Source: Tistrella mobilis (lineage in GTDB: Bacteria > Pseudomonadota > Alphaproteobacteria > Tistrellales > Tistrellaceae). From it: 64,000 nt of DNA. How positions within the stretch are numbered: position 1 is the first letter of the stretch; every line of letters begins with the position of its first letter. Below the pieces are notes generated by a model. It did no database searches, had not been told where the DNA came from, and worked only from the letters and a program-made list of their open reading frames with translations. This document shows positions 1 through 9,418 of this stretch, piece after piece. The stretch is from positions 186,001-250,000 of the forward strand of contig NZ_JBBIAB010000005.1 of the NCBI RefSeq assembly GCF_039634785.1. Reading direction: 5' to 3'. The position numbers and the translations under genes were made by a program.

Positions 1-399
1 GACGCCTTTGCGGCCGGTGATGTGGCCCTTGCCGCATCGGGCACGGTTACCCTGGAGCTGGCGCGACAGTCGGTGCCCATGGTGGTGGTCTACCGGATCA
101 ACCCGCTGACCTACAGCATTGCCCGGCGGCTGGTGACGGTGCGCCATGTCAGCCTGGTCAATCTGGTCATGGAGCGCGAGATCGTCCCCGAACTTATCCA
201 GGACAAGGCGACACCCGACGACATGGTCCGGACCCTGACCCCGCTGATCGAGCGTGCAGACCTGCGCGATGCCCAGCGTGCGGATCTTGCGGAAGCGCTC
301 AGCCGGTTGCGGGGACCTGCCGACGATCCGGCCCGACCCAGCGCTCGGGCAGCGCGGGTCGTGCTCGACCTTGCCGCACGACGGCTCGAAGGCGCATGA
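1..399 (+). CDS. lpxB: Lipid-A-disaccharide synthase, C-terminal part (cut by window edge)
   Basis: The reading frame is open from base 1 and ends at a TGA at 397-399, giving the last 132 residues of a GT19-family glycosyltransferase. LpxB joins UDP-2,3-diacylglucosamine to lipid X to make the lipid A disaccharide at the inner membrane. The recognisable family segments are AASGTVTLELA, followed by PMVVVYRINPLTY and NLVMEREIVPELIQ, which belong to the C-terminal nucleotide-sugar-binding half. The gene begins left of the window. lpxB close to gltX fits the usual alphaproteobacterial neighbourhood. The last 25 or so residues are Ala/Arg/Pro rich and probably unstructured. Confidence 0.9.
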   Translation, partial: DAFAAGDVALAASGTVTLELARQSVPMVVVYRINPLTYSIARRLVTVRHVSLVNLVMEREIVPELIQDKATPDDMVRTLTPLIERADLRDAQRADLAEALSRLRGPADDPARPSARAARVVLDLAARRLEGA

Positions 400-411
400 A
401 TATATTCAGCT

Positions 412-438
412 AAGCCTCTCGTTTGAAAGAGGCTGTTT
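412..438 (+). terminator. Rho-independent terminator after lpxB
   Basis: A 7-bp perfect stem AGCCTCT / AGAGGCT (413-419 with 428-434) with an 8-nt loop is followed by GTTT. It lies 13 bases after the lpxB stop. It also sits directly past the stop codon of the convergent gene at 437, so it may serve both directions, although the T run is short on either side. Confidence 0.6.
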
Positions 439-1825
439 AAAATCCCCAGGACTGGGATTGGACCGGCGCCGGGTCGTCGAGCTGATCGAGGCGATCGAGA
501 ACCTCCCGGAAAGTGTCGAGCTGCTCCAGCATCAGTTCCGCGTCCAGTTGCGGCAGAACATCGCCGGTACGGCAGAGATAGTCGGGGGCGGGGATCAGGG
601 CGAGGGCCGGGATGCCGACCTGAAACAGGGGCTGCCCCTCGCCGAAATGCTGCCGGTTGTGCGGCCGCAGAATGATGGATCTGGTTCTCGTGCGGCGGGA
701 AACGCAATCCTGGTAGAGCCGGGCCAACTGAGTATTGCCGGCATAGACCAGCTCGGGCGCAATCTCGCCGGTCGGCGTAAAGCCCTGCGGACTGTCCTGC
801 CAGTCCATACAGCCCAGATGTTCCAGCGTGATACCGGCAACGGCCTTCCGGTGGCCCTCGGCGCCGTCCCACCAGTCGCGGTGGTCCTGAAGCCAGCGTG
901 AGGTGGCCTGCCGGTGGCCGATGCCGAATTGGGGGATCTGGAAGTGGCCGGTCGTGAAGACGAAGACCATGCTCCGTCGCGGGGGGTGCGGGCGGCTGCG
1001 GAAATACCGCGCGAGGGCAATCAGGCCGATCGGGCCGTTCTCCTCGCAGGCATTCGGGCCGTCGGTATGGGTGTTGATCACGACCGTCTGACCCGCCTCG
1101 CGCCCCTCAAGCACGGTCCAGAGCGTTCGTGAGGTCGCGGGGCGGCGCTCGGCCCTGAGGGTGAGCGTGACCATGCCGCCGGCGTCGGCATGGGCGATCA
1201 GGCGGTCGCGGGCCTCGACATCGGCCCAGACCGCAGGGCAGCCCTGATACGGGGTGGTGAAGGGCAGGTACTGGTCGCGGGCATTCTCTGCCGACATGCC
1301 CTTCCAGACGCAGACCACACCCAGCACGCCCTGTGCTGCAGCCCGGCGCAGGTCCGGCGCCTTCAGGACGGAGGCGATGACCGCATTGCGGATCCGGCCG
1401 GGGAGGCGGAGATCAGCCGGAACCGACATGCGCCGGCGGAACAGCAGCCGGGCCGGGACGGCCGGCATGTCGACCTCGACCAGCGCAATGGCGCCCCGGG
1501 CTCTGGCGAGATCCCGCCGGCTGCGGCAACGGACCAGGCGTGCCGTCACCCCGCCATCGGGCGTTTCCCCCGAATAGGGAAAGACGCTACAGGGAATAGT
1601 GCCGCCATCCGGCAGATCGAGGCGCCAGCTCTCGGGCTGCCAGAGATCAAAGGCATGGACATCGCTTTCGACACTGAAACCAAAGCCTTGCAAGCGATCT
1701 GCGATCTGGTCGCTGAAGGCTTCATGCGCGGTACTTCCCGGCAGGCGGGGGCCAAGCGCATCCAGTTCCGTCTGCCAGCGCCAGAGTTCCGCCGCACTGG
1801 TCCAGATGGCATCCGCAGCCTGCAT
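437..1825 (-). CDS. M28-like metallopeptidase-related protein, metal ligands degenerate
   Basis: The frame encodes 462 residues from the ATG at 1825, which has AAGGA ten bases upstream. A frame opening at 1912 is longer but has no ribosome site and starts only nine bases past the gltX terminator. The C-terminal half resembles M28 aminopeptidases: HTDGPNACEENG (about residues 253-264 from this start) aligns with the usual H-x-D ... GAxDNASG segment, and ITLEHLG with the later Glu region. The central Asp of the DNASG motif is replaced by Glu/Asn, and the catalytic Glu-Glu pair appears as TGHFQ, so activity is doubtful. The N-terminal part could be a PA-like insert. No signal peptide is evident. 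The family assignment is by resemblance only and the substrate is unknown. Confidence 0.6.
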   Translation of the reverse strand: MQAADAIWTSAAELWRWQTELDALGPRLPGSTAHEAFSDQIADRLQGFGFSVESDVHAFDLWQPESWRLDLPDGGTIPCSVFPYSGETPDGGVTARLVRCRSRRDLARARGAIALVEVDMPAVPARLLFRRRMSVPADLRLPGRIRNAVIASVLKAPDLRRAAAQGVLGVVCVWKGMSAENARDQYLPFTTPYQGCPAVWADVEARDRLIAHADAGGMVTLTLRAERRPATSRTLWTVLEGREAGQTVVINTHTDGPNACEENGPIGLIALARYFRSRPHPPRRSMVFVFTTGHFQIPQFGIGHRQATSRWLQDHRDWWDGAEGHRKAVAGITLEHLGCMDWQDSPQGFTPTGEIAPELVYAGNTQLARLYQDCVSRRTRTRSIILRPHNRQHFGEGQPLFQVGIPALALIPAPDYLCRTGDVLPQLDAELMLEQLDTFREVLDRLDQLDDPAPVQSQSWGF

Positions 1826-1920
1826 CTTCGTCGCATCCTTCTCGTGCCGCCTGGATGTGTCGAGCCTGTCACGGAGCTGGTGCCAGGGCAAGCCGCGGCA
1901 TCGGATGGTCATGTCGATAA

Positions 1921-1948
1921 GAAAACGGCCATCCCGAGGGGATGGCCG
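1921..1948 (-). terminator. Terminator of gltX
   Basis: A perfect 10-bp stem (cggccatccc at 1926-1935 with gggatggccg at 1939-1948) has a 3-nt loop. On the minus strand it is followed by GTTTTC. It lies 26 bases beyond the gltX stop codon. Confidence 0.8.
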
Positions 1949-1973
1949 GTCTGCATTAACCGCCGATATGCGG

Positions 1974-3371
1974 TCAGAGTGCGGCGTCGATCCGCTTCAT
2001 GGCGTCCTCGCGGCCAAGCACGCGCAGTACCTCAAAGATCGGGGGCGAGACGGTGGTGCCGGTCAGGGCCGCCCGGAGCGGCTGGGCGACCGCTCCCAGC
2101 TTCAGACCGGTCTCTTCGGCATGGGCGCGGGCGATGTCCTCGAGAACCGCATCTTCCCAGGCGGTGGCCGCTTCGAGCTTGGGCTTCAGCGCCGTCAGCA
2201 CGTCGCGACCGCCGCTATCGAGGATCTTGGCGGCCTTGTCCGTGAAGCTGAACGGCGGCTCCACCGTGTAAAAGGCTGCAGACTCAGCCAGTTCAATCAA
2301 GGTCTTCGCGCGCTCTTTCAGCCCTGCCATACCGGCAAGCAGGCGGGCGCGACCGGTTTCGTCCACGGTTTTGCCCGTGCTCGCTTCGACGAACGGCACG
2401 ACCAGGTCGACGAGGCGGGCATCCTCGGCAGTGCGCAGGTAGTGGTAGTTCAGGTTGGTCAGCCGGGCCATGTCGAAACGCGCGGCGCTCCGGCCGATCG
2501 CCGGCAGGTCGAACCATTCGATTGCCTGAGCGTCGGAGATGATTTCGTCGTCGCCATGCGACCAGCCCAGACGCAGCAGGTAGTTCCGGACCGCCTCTGG
2601 CAGCAGGCCCATGTCGCGATAGGCATCGACCCCCAGCGCGCCATGGCGCTTGGACAGTTTGGCGCCGTCCGGGCCGTGGATCAGCGGGATATGGGCGAAG
2701 GTCGGCGTCGGCCAGTCATTCGCCTGATAGATCAGGCTCTGGCGTGCGGTGTTGGTCAGGTGGTCGTCGCCGCGGATCACATGGGTGATGCCCATGTCGT
2801 GATCGTCGACCACCACCGCCAGCATGTAGGTAGGGGTGCCGTCGCCGCGCAGCAGGACCAGATCGTCGAGCTGATCGTTCGAGAACCGGACCGTGCCCTG
2901 CACCTGATCGTCGACCACGGTCTCGCCTTCCGACGGCGCAAGCAGGCGCACCACCGGCTTCACGCCGGCCGGAACGGTCGCCGGGTCGCGGTGGCGGCAG
3001 CGGCCGTCATAGCGCACCGGCTTGCCGGCCGCACGCTGTTCGGCGCGCTGGGCTTCCAGTTCTTCGGGCGTGCACCAGCAGTGATAGGCACGGCCGCGCG
3101 CCAGCATGTCGCGGGCAACCTCGGCGTGACGTTCGGCGCGCGCGAACTGATAGGTCTCCGGGGCGTCCCAATCGAGGCCCAGCCACTTCAGACCATCAAG
3201 GATCGCGTCGATCGCCTCTTTGGTCGAACGCTGCCGATCGGTATCCTCGATCCGGAGTAGAAATTGTCCGCCGGTATGACGCGCATACAGCCAATTGAAC
3301 AGCGCGGTGCGTGCGCCGCCGATATGGAGGAAGCCGGTGGGCGAGGGGGCGAATCGGGTGACGACGGTCAT
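1974..3371 (-). CDS. gltX: Glutamyl-tRNA synthetase
   Basis: This class I aminoacyl-tRNA synthetase charges tRNA-Glu. In many alphaproteobacteria it, or a paralogue, also mischarges tRNA-Gln for the GatCAB route. The product is 465 residues from the ATG at 3371. The frame continues 20 codons upstream, but the family starts at [19 protein letters not shown]. The HIGH-type motif is HIGG at residues 16-19, and the KMSKS-type motif is KLSKR at 238-242. The catalytic core also shows the [11 protein letters not shown] segment and the zinc-region-like [12 protein letters not shown]. Length is normal for bacterial GltX. The gene is followed by its own terminator and is transcribed divergently from comEC. 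Confidence 0.95.
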   Translation of the reverse strand: MTVVTRFAPSPTGFLHIGGARTALFNWLYARHTGGQFLLRIEDTDRQRSTKEAIDAILDGLKWLGLDWDAPETYQFARAERHAEVARDMLARGRAYHCWCTPEELEAQRAEQRAAGKPVRYDGRCRHRDPATVPAGVKPVVRLLAPSEGETVVDDQVQGTVRFSNDQLDDLVLLRGDGTPTYMLAVVVDDHDMGITHVIRGDDHLTNTARQSLIYQANDWPTPTFAHIPLIHGPDGAKLSKRHGALGVDAYRDMGLLPEAVRNYLLRLGWSHGDDEIISDAQAIEWFDLPAIGRSAARFDMARLTNLNYHYLRTAEDARLVDLVVPFVEASTGKTVDETGRARLLAGMAGLKERAKTLIELAESAAFYTVEPPFSFTDKAAKILDSGGRDVLTALKPKLEAATAWEDAVLEDIARAHAEETGLKLGAVAQPLRAALTGTTVSPPIFEVLRVLGREDAMKRIDAAL

Positions 3372-3491
3372 GGAACACGGCTTTCGAATGGGCGCCGCGG
3401 CGGGCACGGCGAGTGGCCCTCTGATTAGCACGAAAAATCCGCGGGTGCAGCCCCGGGCTTGGCGTCATCGGCAGCAGATAGCGGGGATGGC

Positions 3492-5639
3492 ATGAGCCTG
3501 GTGGACGAGATCGGGGAGGAGCCGGTTGCAGTCCGCCGCCGTCGCAGCCTCGGTGGGCCGCTCCTTCGTGCCTTCATCGCCGAGCAGGATCGATGGCGGC
3601 TGTGGAGTGCGGTCTTCTTCGCGATCGGCTGCGGAGGCTATTTCGGCCTGGCGACGGAACCGCCCGTCTGGTTGGGGGCGGTGCTCACGTTCGGCGCGCT
3701 CGGCCTCGGCATCGCGCTCCGGTCGCGACTGCCCTGGGTCGCTCTGGCGCTCTTCGCCTGTGCCTGGACGGCGGCGGGGTTCTGGTCGGCGGTCACGGGA
3801 ACGCGACTGGTCGATGCCCCGATGCTGATGCGCCCGGTTCAGGGGGAGGTGACCGGCCGTGTGCTGGCGGTGGAGCCCGATGGTCGCGGTGGCGGGCGGC
3901 TTCTGATCGTTCCGACGGCGATCGACCGTGTCGCGGCAGAAGATCTGCCGGCACGGGTCCGGATCACCGTCCGGCAGGGGCCCGTGCCCCGTCCGGGGGA
4001 TGGGGTCCGGCTGCGCGCCAGCCTGTCACCCCCCTCGCTGCCCGTGGTGCCCGGCGGTCATGACTTCGCCCGAAGCGCCTTTTTTCAGCGGCTTGGCGGC
4101 ATTGGTTTTGCCTATGCGCAACCTGATATCGTGCCGGCCCCGGAGCCGTCGGAAATCCTGCAGACGGCGCGCGAAGCCGTGGAGCGGCTGCGCCTTGATC
4201 TGGATGCCGTCATACGTGGGGCGGCACCTGGCGAGGGCGGTGCAGTGCTCTCTGCCATGGTGACGGGGCTGAGAGGGGCGATCGGTGATGAGGCGGAAGC
4301 GGCGATGCGCGACAGCGGCCTCGCCCATCTGATCTCGATTTCCGGCCTGCATATGACCATGGTCGCGGGGCTGATCTTCGGCGCCGTCCGGCTGGTCATG
4401 GCCTTCCTGCCCCGTATTTCGGATCGTTGGCCGGGACGGAAGATTGCCGCCGTGGCGGCCCTGCTGGGGGCGGCTGCCTATCTTGCCGTCGGCGGCTTTG
4501 CGGTGCCCACGCAACGCGCCTTCGTGATGACCGCGCTGGGCCTGCTCGCCATCCTGACCGATCGGCCGGTGCTGTCGCTGCCGCTGGTGGCCAGTTCGGC
4601 GATCGTGGTGCTGGTGCTGCAGCCGGCGGCCCTGACCGGCCCCAGCTTCCAGATGAGTTTTGCGGCGGTCATTGCACTGATCGCACTCTATGAAAGCCCG
4701 ACCGTCCGGCGTCTTGCCGGTCTCGACGCCGGCACGACCCGCGGTCTGCCCATGCGGGCGGCGGCGTGGATCTTTGGCCTGCTTGCGACATCGATGATCG
4801 CCGGCGCTGCGACTGCGCCTTACGCCGCCTATGCCTTCGGGCGGGCGAGCGGCTACGGACTGGTTTCGAACCTGGTTGCCGTGCCCGTCACCGGCTTCTG
4901 GATCATGCCTGTCGCATTGACCGGAAGCCTGCTCAGTCTCGTTTCGGAAAGCGCGGCCGGCATCTGCTTTGCGCTCGCAGCACGGGGCATGGAGCTGGTG
5001 ATCGCAACCGCGACCACCGTTGCCGGCTGGCCGGGGGCGGTGGTGCCGGTCGCAGGCTTCGGCGTGACGGCCCTGTTGTTGATGACCTTCGGCGGGCTGT
5101 GGCTCGTGATCTGGCGACGGGCCTGGCGCTGGGCGGGGCTGGTGGCCATTGCGCTCGGAATGCTGCTGGCGGCCCTGCCGGCCCTGCCGGACCTGTTCCT
5201 GTCGGGGGATGGGCGGAGCGTGGCGCTGCGCGGGCCGGACGGCGCTCTTTACGCGATGACGCCGGAACGCGACCGCTTCGTGCTGGATCAGTGGGCGGAA
5301 AAGCTGGGGACGCTCACCATCCGCGATATGACCGAAGCCGTTGCATGTGATGGTGGGGATCTGTGCCGGCTTGAACGGGCGGGGCTTCGTATCGCCCTGG
5401 TCCGCGGACGCGAGCGTCTGGCAGAAGCCTGCGCCCATGCCGATCTCGTAATCGCCGGGGCCGATCCCCGTCGCGACACCCCCTATATCAGGCGACCGGG
5501 TGGCTGTGCTGCGATCACGCTGGTTGAACGCACGGGCCGCAACTTCGGGGGTGCCGCCGTGACGATCCGTCTCGACGAGGCAGGACCGGTGATCGAGGGG
5601 GTTGTGGGGCCGCGCGGCGACCGGCCCTGGACCCGGTGA
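3492..5639 (+). CDS. comEC: ComEC/Rec2-family DNA internalisation membrane protein
   Basis: The protein has 715 residues from the ATG at 3492, preceded by GCGGGGATGGC. A TTG at 3459 is in frame but poorly placed. ComEC forms the inner-membrane channel that imports single-stranded DNA in natural transformation. The family hallmark ISGLHMTMVAG lies at about residues 283-293 (SGLH at 284-287), followed by VPTQRAFVMT and a series of hydrophobic segments. The N-terminal part holds the DUF4131-like segment with two or three membrane helices. The C-terminal region is short, without a recognisable metallo-beta-lactamase HxHxDH motif, as in other short alphaproteobacterial ComEC proteins. It is convergent with lexA. 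Confidence 0.88.
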   Translation: MSLVDEIGEEPVAVRRRRSLGGPLLRAFIAEQDRWRLWSAVFFAIGCGGYFGLATEPPVWLGAVLTFGALGLGIALRSRLPWVALALFACAWTAAGFWSAVTGTRLVDAPMLMRPVQGEVTGRVLAVEPDGRGGGRLLIVPTAIDRVAAEDLPARVRITVRQGPVPRPGDGVRLRASLSPPSLPVVPGGHDFARSAFFQRLGGIGFAYAQPDIVPAPEPSEILQTAREAVERLRLDLDAVIRGAAPGEGGAVLSAMVTGLRGAIGDEAEAAMRDSGLAHLISISGLHMTMVAGLIFGAVRLVMAFLPRISDRWPGRKIAAVAALLGAAAYLAVGGFAVPTQRAFVMTALGLLAILTDRPVLSLPLVASSAIVVLVLQPAALTGPSFQMSFAAVIALIALYESPTVRRLAGLDAGTTRGLPMRAAAWIFGLLATSMIAGAATAPYAAYAFGRASGYGLVSNLVAVPVTGFWIMPVALTGSLLSLVSESAAGICFALAARGMELVIATATTVAGWPGAVVPVAGFGVTALLLMTFGGLWLVIWRRAWRWAGLVAIALGMLLAALPALPDLFLSGDGRSVALRGPDGALYAMTPERDRFVLDQWAEKLGTLTIRDMTEAVACDGGDLCRLERAGLRIALVRGRERLAEACAHADLVIAGADPRRDTPYIRRPGGCAAITLVERTGRNFGGAAVTIRLDEAGPVIEGVVGPRGDRPWTR

Positions 5640-5669
5640 GCATCTGCTTCCGAATGCTTCTTCCGACAA

Positions 5670-5707
5670 GAAAGCCGCCGCCCGCAGAGGTGCAGGCGGC
5701 GGCTTTC
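5670..5707. terminator. Bidirectional terminator between comEC and lexA
   Basis: A perfect 13-bp inverted repeat (GAAAGCCGCCGCC at 5670-5682, GGCGGCGGCTTTC at 5695-5707) with a 12-nt loop lies between the convergent comEC and lexA stops. The AAA/TTT ends of the stem give it a modest terminator signature in both directions. Confidence 0.7.
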
Positions 5708-5724
5708 CCAGGCTCGGAACGCGA

Positions 5725-6573
5725 TCAGGCGTAGCGGCGGAAGAGGGCGATCAGTTGCCCCTGCACCTTCACCTGATCCGGCCGGTAGATCCGGGTTTCG
5801 TAGTGCTGGTTCGCAGGCTCCAGCGCCACCGACTGCCCCCGCCGGCGCAGGCGCTTCAGCGTTGCCTCGCCGCCATCGATCAGCGCGACGACGATGGTGC
5901 CGTTGTCGGCGGTATCGGTGCGGCGGATGATGACGGTGTCGCCGTTCATGATACCGGCCTCGATCATCGAATCGCCTTCGACCTCGAGCGCAAAATACTC
6001 AGATCCGGCCGGAATCATGGTCGCCGGCACCTCGACGGTCCGGTCCCCGTCGGACAGCGCCTCAATGGGGGTACCGGCGGCGATCTTGCCGTAAAGTGGC
6101 AGCACCACATTGCCGTTGTCGTCCGAACGACCGGTGCGCGGCGGCGCATTCAACGGCGGTCGGGTCAGGCTGCGAAAGCGCTGGGGCTGAAGCTGGGGGT
6201 CCTGCGCGGCGACGGGCGCCCGCCCGGTGCCGATTTCGACCAGACGCGGCCCGCGCGGAGCCACGGGTGGGGTGACGAAGGGGTTGGCCGAGGCCAGACT
6301 GGCCGGTGCCGTAGAGGGGCTGTCACCCTGGCTCTGCCCCGGCATCTGGAACGGCCCGCCATCCGGCAGGCGGATGACTTCGATCGCCCGGGCACGATGG
6401 GCAAGCCTGCGGATGAACCCGCGCTCTTCAAGCCCAAGGATGAGGCGATGGATGCCTGACTTGGACTTAAGGTCGAGCGCGTCCTTCATTTCTTCGAAAG
6501 ACGGCGCCACCCCCGTGGCCCGCACCCGGTCCAGGATGAACCGCAGCAATTCGTGCTGCTTGCGTGTGAGCAC
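5725..6573 (-). CDS. lexA: LexA repressor, long-linker form
   Basis: This is the SOS-response repressor, cleaved autocatalytically when RecA filaments form. I chose the GTG at 6573 because GGGAGG sits five bases upstream and the protein then begins at the family consensus LTRKQHELL. The frame opens nine codons earlier. The product is 282 residues: winged helix-turn-helix at about 1-68, linker at about 70-155, S24 peptidase domain at about 158-282. The cleavage bond is A166-G167 (YGKIAAGTP), the nucleophile S202 (EGDSMIEAG) and the general base K240 (GEATLKRL). The usual LexA is about 200-240 residues, and the excess here is Pro/Ala/Gly-rich linker. It lies downstream of moeA but 249 bases away, so it probably has its own promoter. 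Confidence 0.95.
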   Translation of the reverse strand: MLTRKQHELLRFILDRVRATGVAPSFEEMKDALDLKSKSGIHRLILGLEERGFIRRLAHRARAIEVIRLPDGGPFQMPGQSQGDSPSTAPASLASANPFVTPPVAPRGPRLVEIGTGRAPVAAQDPQLQPQRFRSLTRPPLNAPPRTGRSDDNGNVVLPLYGKIAAGTPIEALSDGDRTVEVPATMIPAGSEYFALEVEGDSMIEAGIMNGDTVIIRRTDTADNGTIVVALIDGGEATLKRLRRRGQSVALEPANQHYETRIYRPDQVKVQGQLIALFRRYA

Positions 6574-6622
6574 CCGCGCCTCCCGGTGATCGCGCGGCAA
6601 AAACCGGCCCCGACCGGTCTTA

Positions 6623-6755
6623 GAACCGCAGACTGCTTGAACGAGACTGTTGTCGCACAGAACAAAGGCGCAACATCAATTTCAGGCTACGCCTGTCATC
6701 GCCACGCGTCAAGACGCTTGTCGTCTGTTCGTTTCAGTCTTGTTCGCACCTGTTC
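6623..6755 (-). promoter_or_regulatory. lexA upstream region with repeated GAAC/GTTC half-sites
   Basis: On the plus strand, GAAC occurs at 6623, 6639 and 6660, and TGTTCG at 6726, 6741 and 6751. Alphaproteobacterial LexA boxes are GTTC-N7-GTTC, or the same with GAAC. The closest pair here (6742 and 6752) has N6, so no canonical box is present. On the minus strand, TTGACG-N17-TAGCCT could be the lexA promoter and lies between the two groups of half-sites. This is a candidate autoregulatory region only. Confidence 0.3.
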
Positions 6756-6821
6756 GCGAAAATGCAACAGATAGGAGTTTATAACGGAAGGCTATTCCAG
6801 CAAGAGGTGTGAATCCTCAGA

Positions 6822-8057
6822 TCAGTCGAGCCGGTCGAGACGGAGAATGTCGACGAGCTCTCCGGGTTCGGCCGCGGGGGCATGGGGGCGGCGGAGAATC
6901 AGGGCATCTGCATCGGCCAGTGCCGACAGAAGCGAGCTGTCCTGATCACGAACCGGCAGCACCGTTTCAGCGCCATCGCCATCACGCAGAAGCCGTGCCC
7001 GCATATAGTGTTGACGCATGGCATTGGCTGCAACCGGCGCCGCCAGGGGCAGCCGTTCCGAGGCGGCATCGCGCGGCTGGCGCCCCGACAGCCGGTCGAC
7101 GAGCGGCAGGGCGAAGAGCAGGCTGCAGACATAGGCCGAAACGGGATTGCCCGGCAGGCCCAGCACCGGCATGCCGCCCAGTCGTCCGTACATCAACGGC
7201 TTGCCCGGACGCATGGCGATCTTCCAGAAGTCGATCTCTGCGCCCGCAGCCAGCAGCGCAGCCTGAACGAGGTCGTGATCACCCACCGACGCGCCGCCGA
7301 TGGTGACCAGAAGATCGGCGCCCCGCGCGGTGGCGATCTGGGCATCGATCCGGTCGCGCGCGTCAGGGGCGATGCCCAGATCGACGACATCGGCGCCGGC
7401 ATCGCCAAAAAGTGCGGTGAGGCAGGGGCTGACGGCGTCGACGATTGCATCGGGCCCGAGCGGCTCCCCCGGCCGCGCCAACTCGTCGCCGGTGGCGAGG
7501 ATCGCCACCCGCGGCCGCCTGTGCACAGGCAGCCAGGGATGTCCCATGGCGGCGGCAAGGGCGATCGCCCGTGCTTCCAGTCCTCTGCCGGCCTGAAGAC
7601 CGACCGCACCGGTCTGGAAGTCGATGCCGGCCGGCCGGATATTGTCCCCGGCCTCCGCGTCCGCACGCTCCCCGGTTATCTCGACGGCAGCAGGGGCGCC
7701 GCTGTCGTGATGGCCGGTCACCCTGGTATCCTCCTGGATCACCACCAGATCGGCCCCTGCGGGGACCGGCGCGCCGGTGAAGATCCGGACCGCCTCGCCG
7801 GGTCCGACATCGCCGCCGAAGCCCTCGCCCGCGCGGGCTTCGCCGATGACCCGGAAGGTTCGGTGCCCATGGCCAAGATCGGCACTGCGCAGCGCCCAGC
7901 CGTCCATCGCCGACATGGCCTGCGGCGGCTGGGTACGACGGGCGATGACATCGCGTGCGAGCACCCGGCCACGGGCGAGCCCCAGCGGCACCGTTTCGGC
8001 GCCGAGCGGCGTTGCGTCTGCAAGGATGCGGGCGCGGGCGTCGTCGACGGTGAGCAT
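6822..8057 (-). CDS. moeA: Molybdopterin molybdenumtransferase MoeA
   Basis: MoeA inserts molybdate into adenylylated molybdopterin in the last step of molybdenum cofactor synthesis. The protein has 411 residues, a normal length, starting MLTVDDARARILAD. Family signatures in order are PQAMSAMDGWALRSAD near residue 45, the molybdopterin-binding GGASVGDHDLV in the middle, and GLPGNPVSAYV after it. It is the last gene of the trpGDC-moaC-moeA run, 38 bases after moaC. Confidence 0.93.
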   Translation of the reverse strand: MLTVDDARARILADATPLGAETVPLGLARGRVLARDVIARRTQPPQAMSAMDGWALRSADLGHGHRTFRVIGEARAGEGFGGDVGPGEAVRIFTGAPVPAGADLVVIQEDTRVTGHHDSGAPAAVEITGERADAEAGDNIRPAGIDFQTGAVGLQAGRGLEARAIALAAAMGHPWLPVHRRPRVAILATGDELARPGEPLGPDAIVDAVSPCLTALFGDAGADVVDLGIAPDARDRIDAQIATARGADLLVTIGGASVGDHDLVQAALLAAGAEIDFWKIAMRPGKPLMYGRLGGMPVLGLPGNPVSAYVCSLLFALPLVDRLSGRQPRDAASERLPLAAPVAANAMRQHYMRARLLRDGDGAETVLPVRDQDSSLLSALADADALILRRPHAPAAEPGELVDILRLDRLD

Positions 8058-8095
8058 GATGTCGGGCTCCCGGTGCGTGAGGAGGGGCGTGTCGA

Positions 8096-8602
8096 TCAGC
8101 CGGCGTCGTCCGGGGTGGCCGCCTGCCAGTGCCCCGACCGGCCGCCACGCTTTTCGATCAGGCGGACGGTTTCGATGGACATGCCGCGATCGATCGCCTT
8201 CAGCATATCGTAGACCGTGAGGCTTGCTACACTCGCGGCGGTCAGGGCCTCCATCTCGACGCCGGTACGGGCCGTGACCTTGGCGGTGGCACGGATGACC
8301 AGGCCGGGCAGGGCGTCATCCGCCTCCAGGTCGAGCGTCACCGACTGCAGCGGCAGCGGATGGCAAAGAGGGATCAGGTCGGCGGTGCGCTTGGCACCCA
8401 TGATGCCCGCAAGGCGGGCGATGGCGATGACGTCGCCCTTCTTCGCATCCCCCCGCTTCACCACGGCCAGCGTCTCCGGTGCCATGCGCACCCGCGCTTC
8501 GGCCACGGCCACGCGCTCGGTCACATCCTTGGCCGATACGTCGACCATGACCGCGGCACCGCTCTCGTCGAAATGGGTAAGGCCGGATGTCATCGCCGTC
8601 AC
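8096..8602 (-). CDS. moaC: Cyclic pyranopterin monophosphate synthase MoaC
   Basis: MoaC converts the MoaA product to cyclic pyranopterin monophosphate in molybdenum cofactor synthesis. The frame starts at a GTG (8602) whose GTGA overlaps the trpC stop; an ATG three codons on (8593) is also possible, giving 168 or 165 residues. The family motifs [33 protein letters not shown] and [20 protein letters not shown] are present, with the catalytic Lys in the AIDRGM neighbourhood near the C terminus. The overlap suggests translational coupling to trpC. Confidence 0.93.
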   Translation of the reverse strand: MTAMTSGLTHFDESGAAVMVDVSAKDVTERVAVAEARVRMAPETLAVVKRGDAKKGDVIAIARLAGIMGAKRTADLIPLCHPLPLQSVTLDLEADDALPGLVIRATAKVTARTGVEMEALTAASVASLTVYDMLKAIDRGMSIETVRLIEKRGGRSGHWQAATPDDAG

Positions 8603-9414
8603 TCCGCAGCAGCCGGCGCCCGCGCCGACAGCAGATGGCGGGTCGCCGCCTCGACGTCGTTCTGTCGCATCAGGCTTTCGCCGACCAGGAAGCGGAACAT
8701 GCCATGCCCCATCATCCGCGTGAGCGCCTCGGGGCCGTCGAGCCCGCTTTCGCAGACCAGTTCCCGATCGGCGGGCACCGCGGCCGCAAGCTCGATCGAT
8801 GTCTGAAGATCGACCACCAGGGTCTTGAGATTACGGTTATTGATGCCGAGAAGCGGGCTCTTCAGTCGAAGGGCACGATCGAGTTCCGGGCGATCGTGAA
8901 CCTCGATCAGCACATCCATGCCAAGCTCGAACGCCGCCGCTTCAAGCTCTGCCGCCTGACCATCGTCAAGTGCCGCCATGATCAGCAGGATGCAGTCGGC
9001 ACCGAGCGCCCGCGCCTCTACCACCTGATAGGGGTCGAGCATGAAATCCTTGCGCAGCACCGGCAGATCGACCGCGCCGCGCGCCGCGACCAGATAGGTA
9101 TCCTCACCCTGGAAATAGGGCGTGTCGGTCAGCACCGACAGGCAGGCCGCCCCCGCCGCGGCATACGCACGGGCAAGCGACGCGGGGTCGAAATCGGCGC
9201 GGATCAGCCCCTTGGAGGGCGAGGCCTTCTTGACCTCGGCGATCAGGGCCGGAAGGCCCTGCACCGTTCTGGTGGCCAGAGCCTTGCGAAAGCCGCGCGG
9301 CGCCGAGGCTTCGCCGAGCCGGGCCTCAAGTGCCGCAAGCGGCGTCCCGGCCTTCTGCTGGGCGATGTGGTCGCGCTTGTCGGCGCAGATCCGGGCGAGG
9401 GTATCGCCGGCCAT
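8599..9414 (-). CDS. trpC: Indole-3-glycerol phosphate synthase
   Basis: TrpC closes the indole ring in tryptophan synthesis. The product is 271 residues from the ATG at 9414, where the family-like start [17 protein letters not shown] occurs, four bases after the trpD stop. The open frame runs 49 codons further up but there lies inside trpD. TIM-barrel active-site segments seen: [32 protein letters not shown] and [11 protein letters not shown]. It is monofunctional, not fused to TrpF. Its stop overlaps the moaC start. Confidence 0.95.
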   Translation of the reverse strand: MAGDTLARICADKRDHIAQQKAGTPLAALEARLGEASAPRGFRKALATRTVQGLPALIAEVKKASPSKGLIRADFDPASLARAYAAAGAACLSVLTDTPYFQGEDTYLVAARGAVDLPVLRKDFMLDPYQVVEARALGADCILLIMAALDDGQAAELEAAAFELGMDVLIEVHDRPELDRALRLKSPLLGINNRNLKTLVVDLQTSIELAAAVPADRELVCESGLDGPEALTRMMGHGMFRFLVGESLMRQNDVEAATRHLLSARAPAAAE

Positions 9415-9418
9415 GTCT

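Noticed and set aside
6742-6755. SOS box before lexA
   Set aside because: GTTC-N6-GTTC is one base short of the known alphaproteobacterial spacing, so I did not call it a LexA box.
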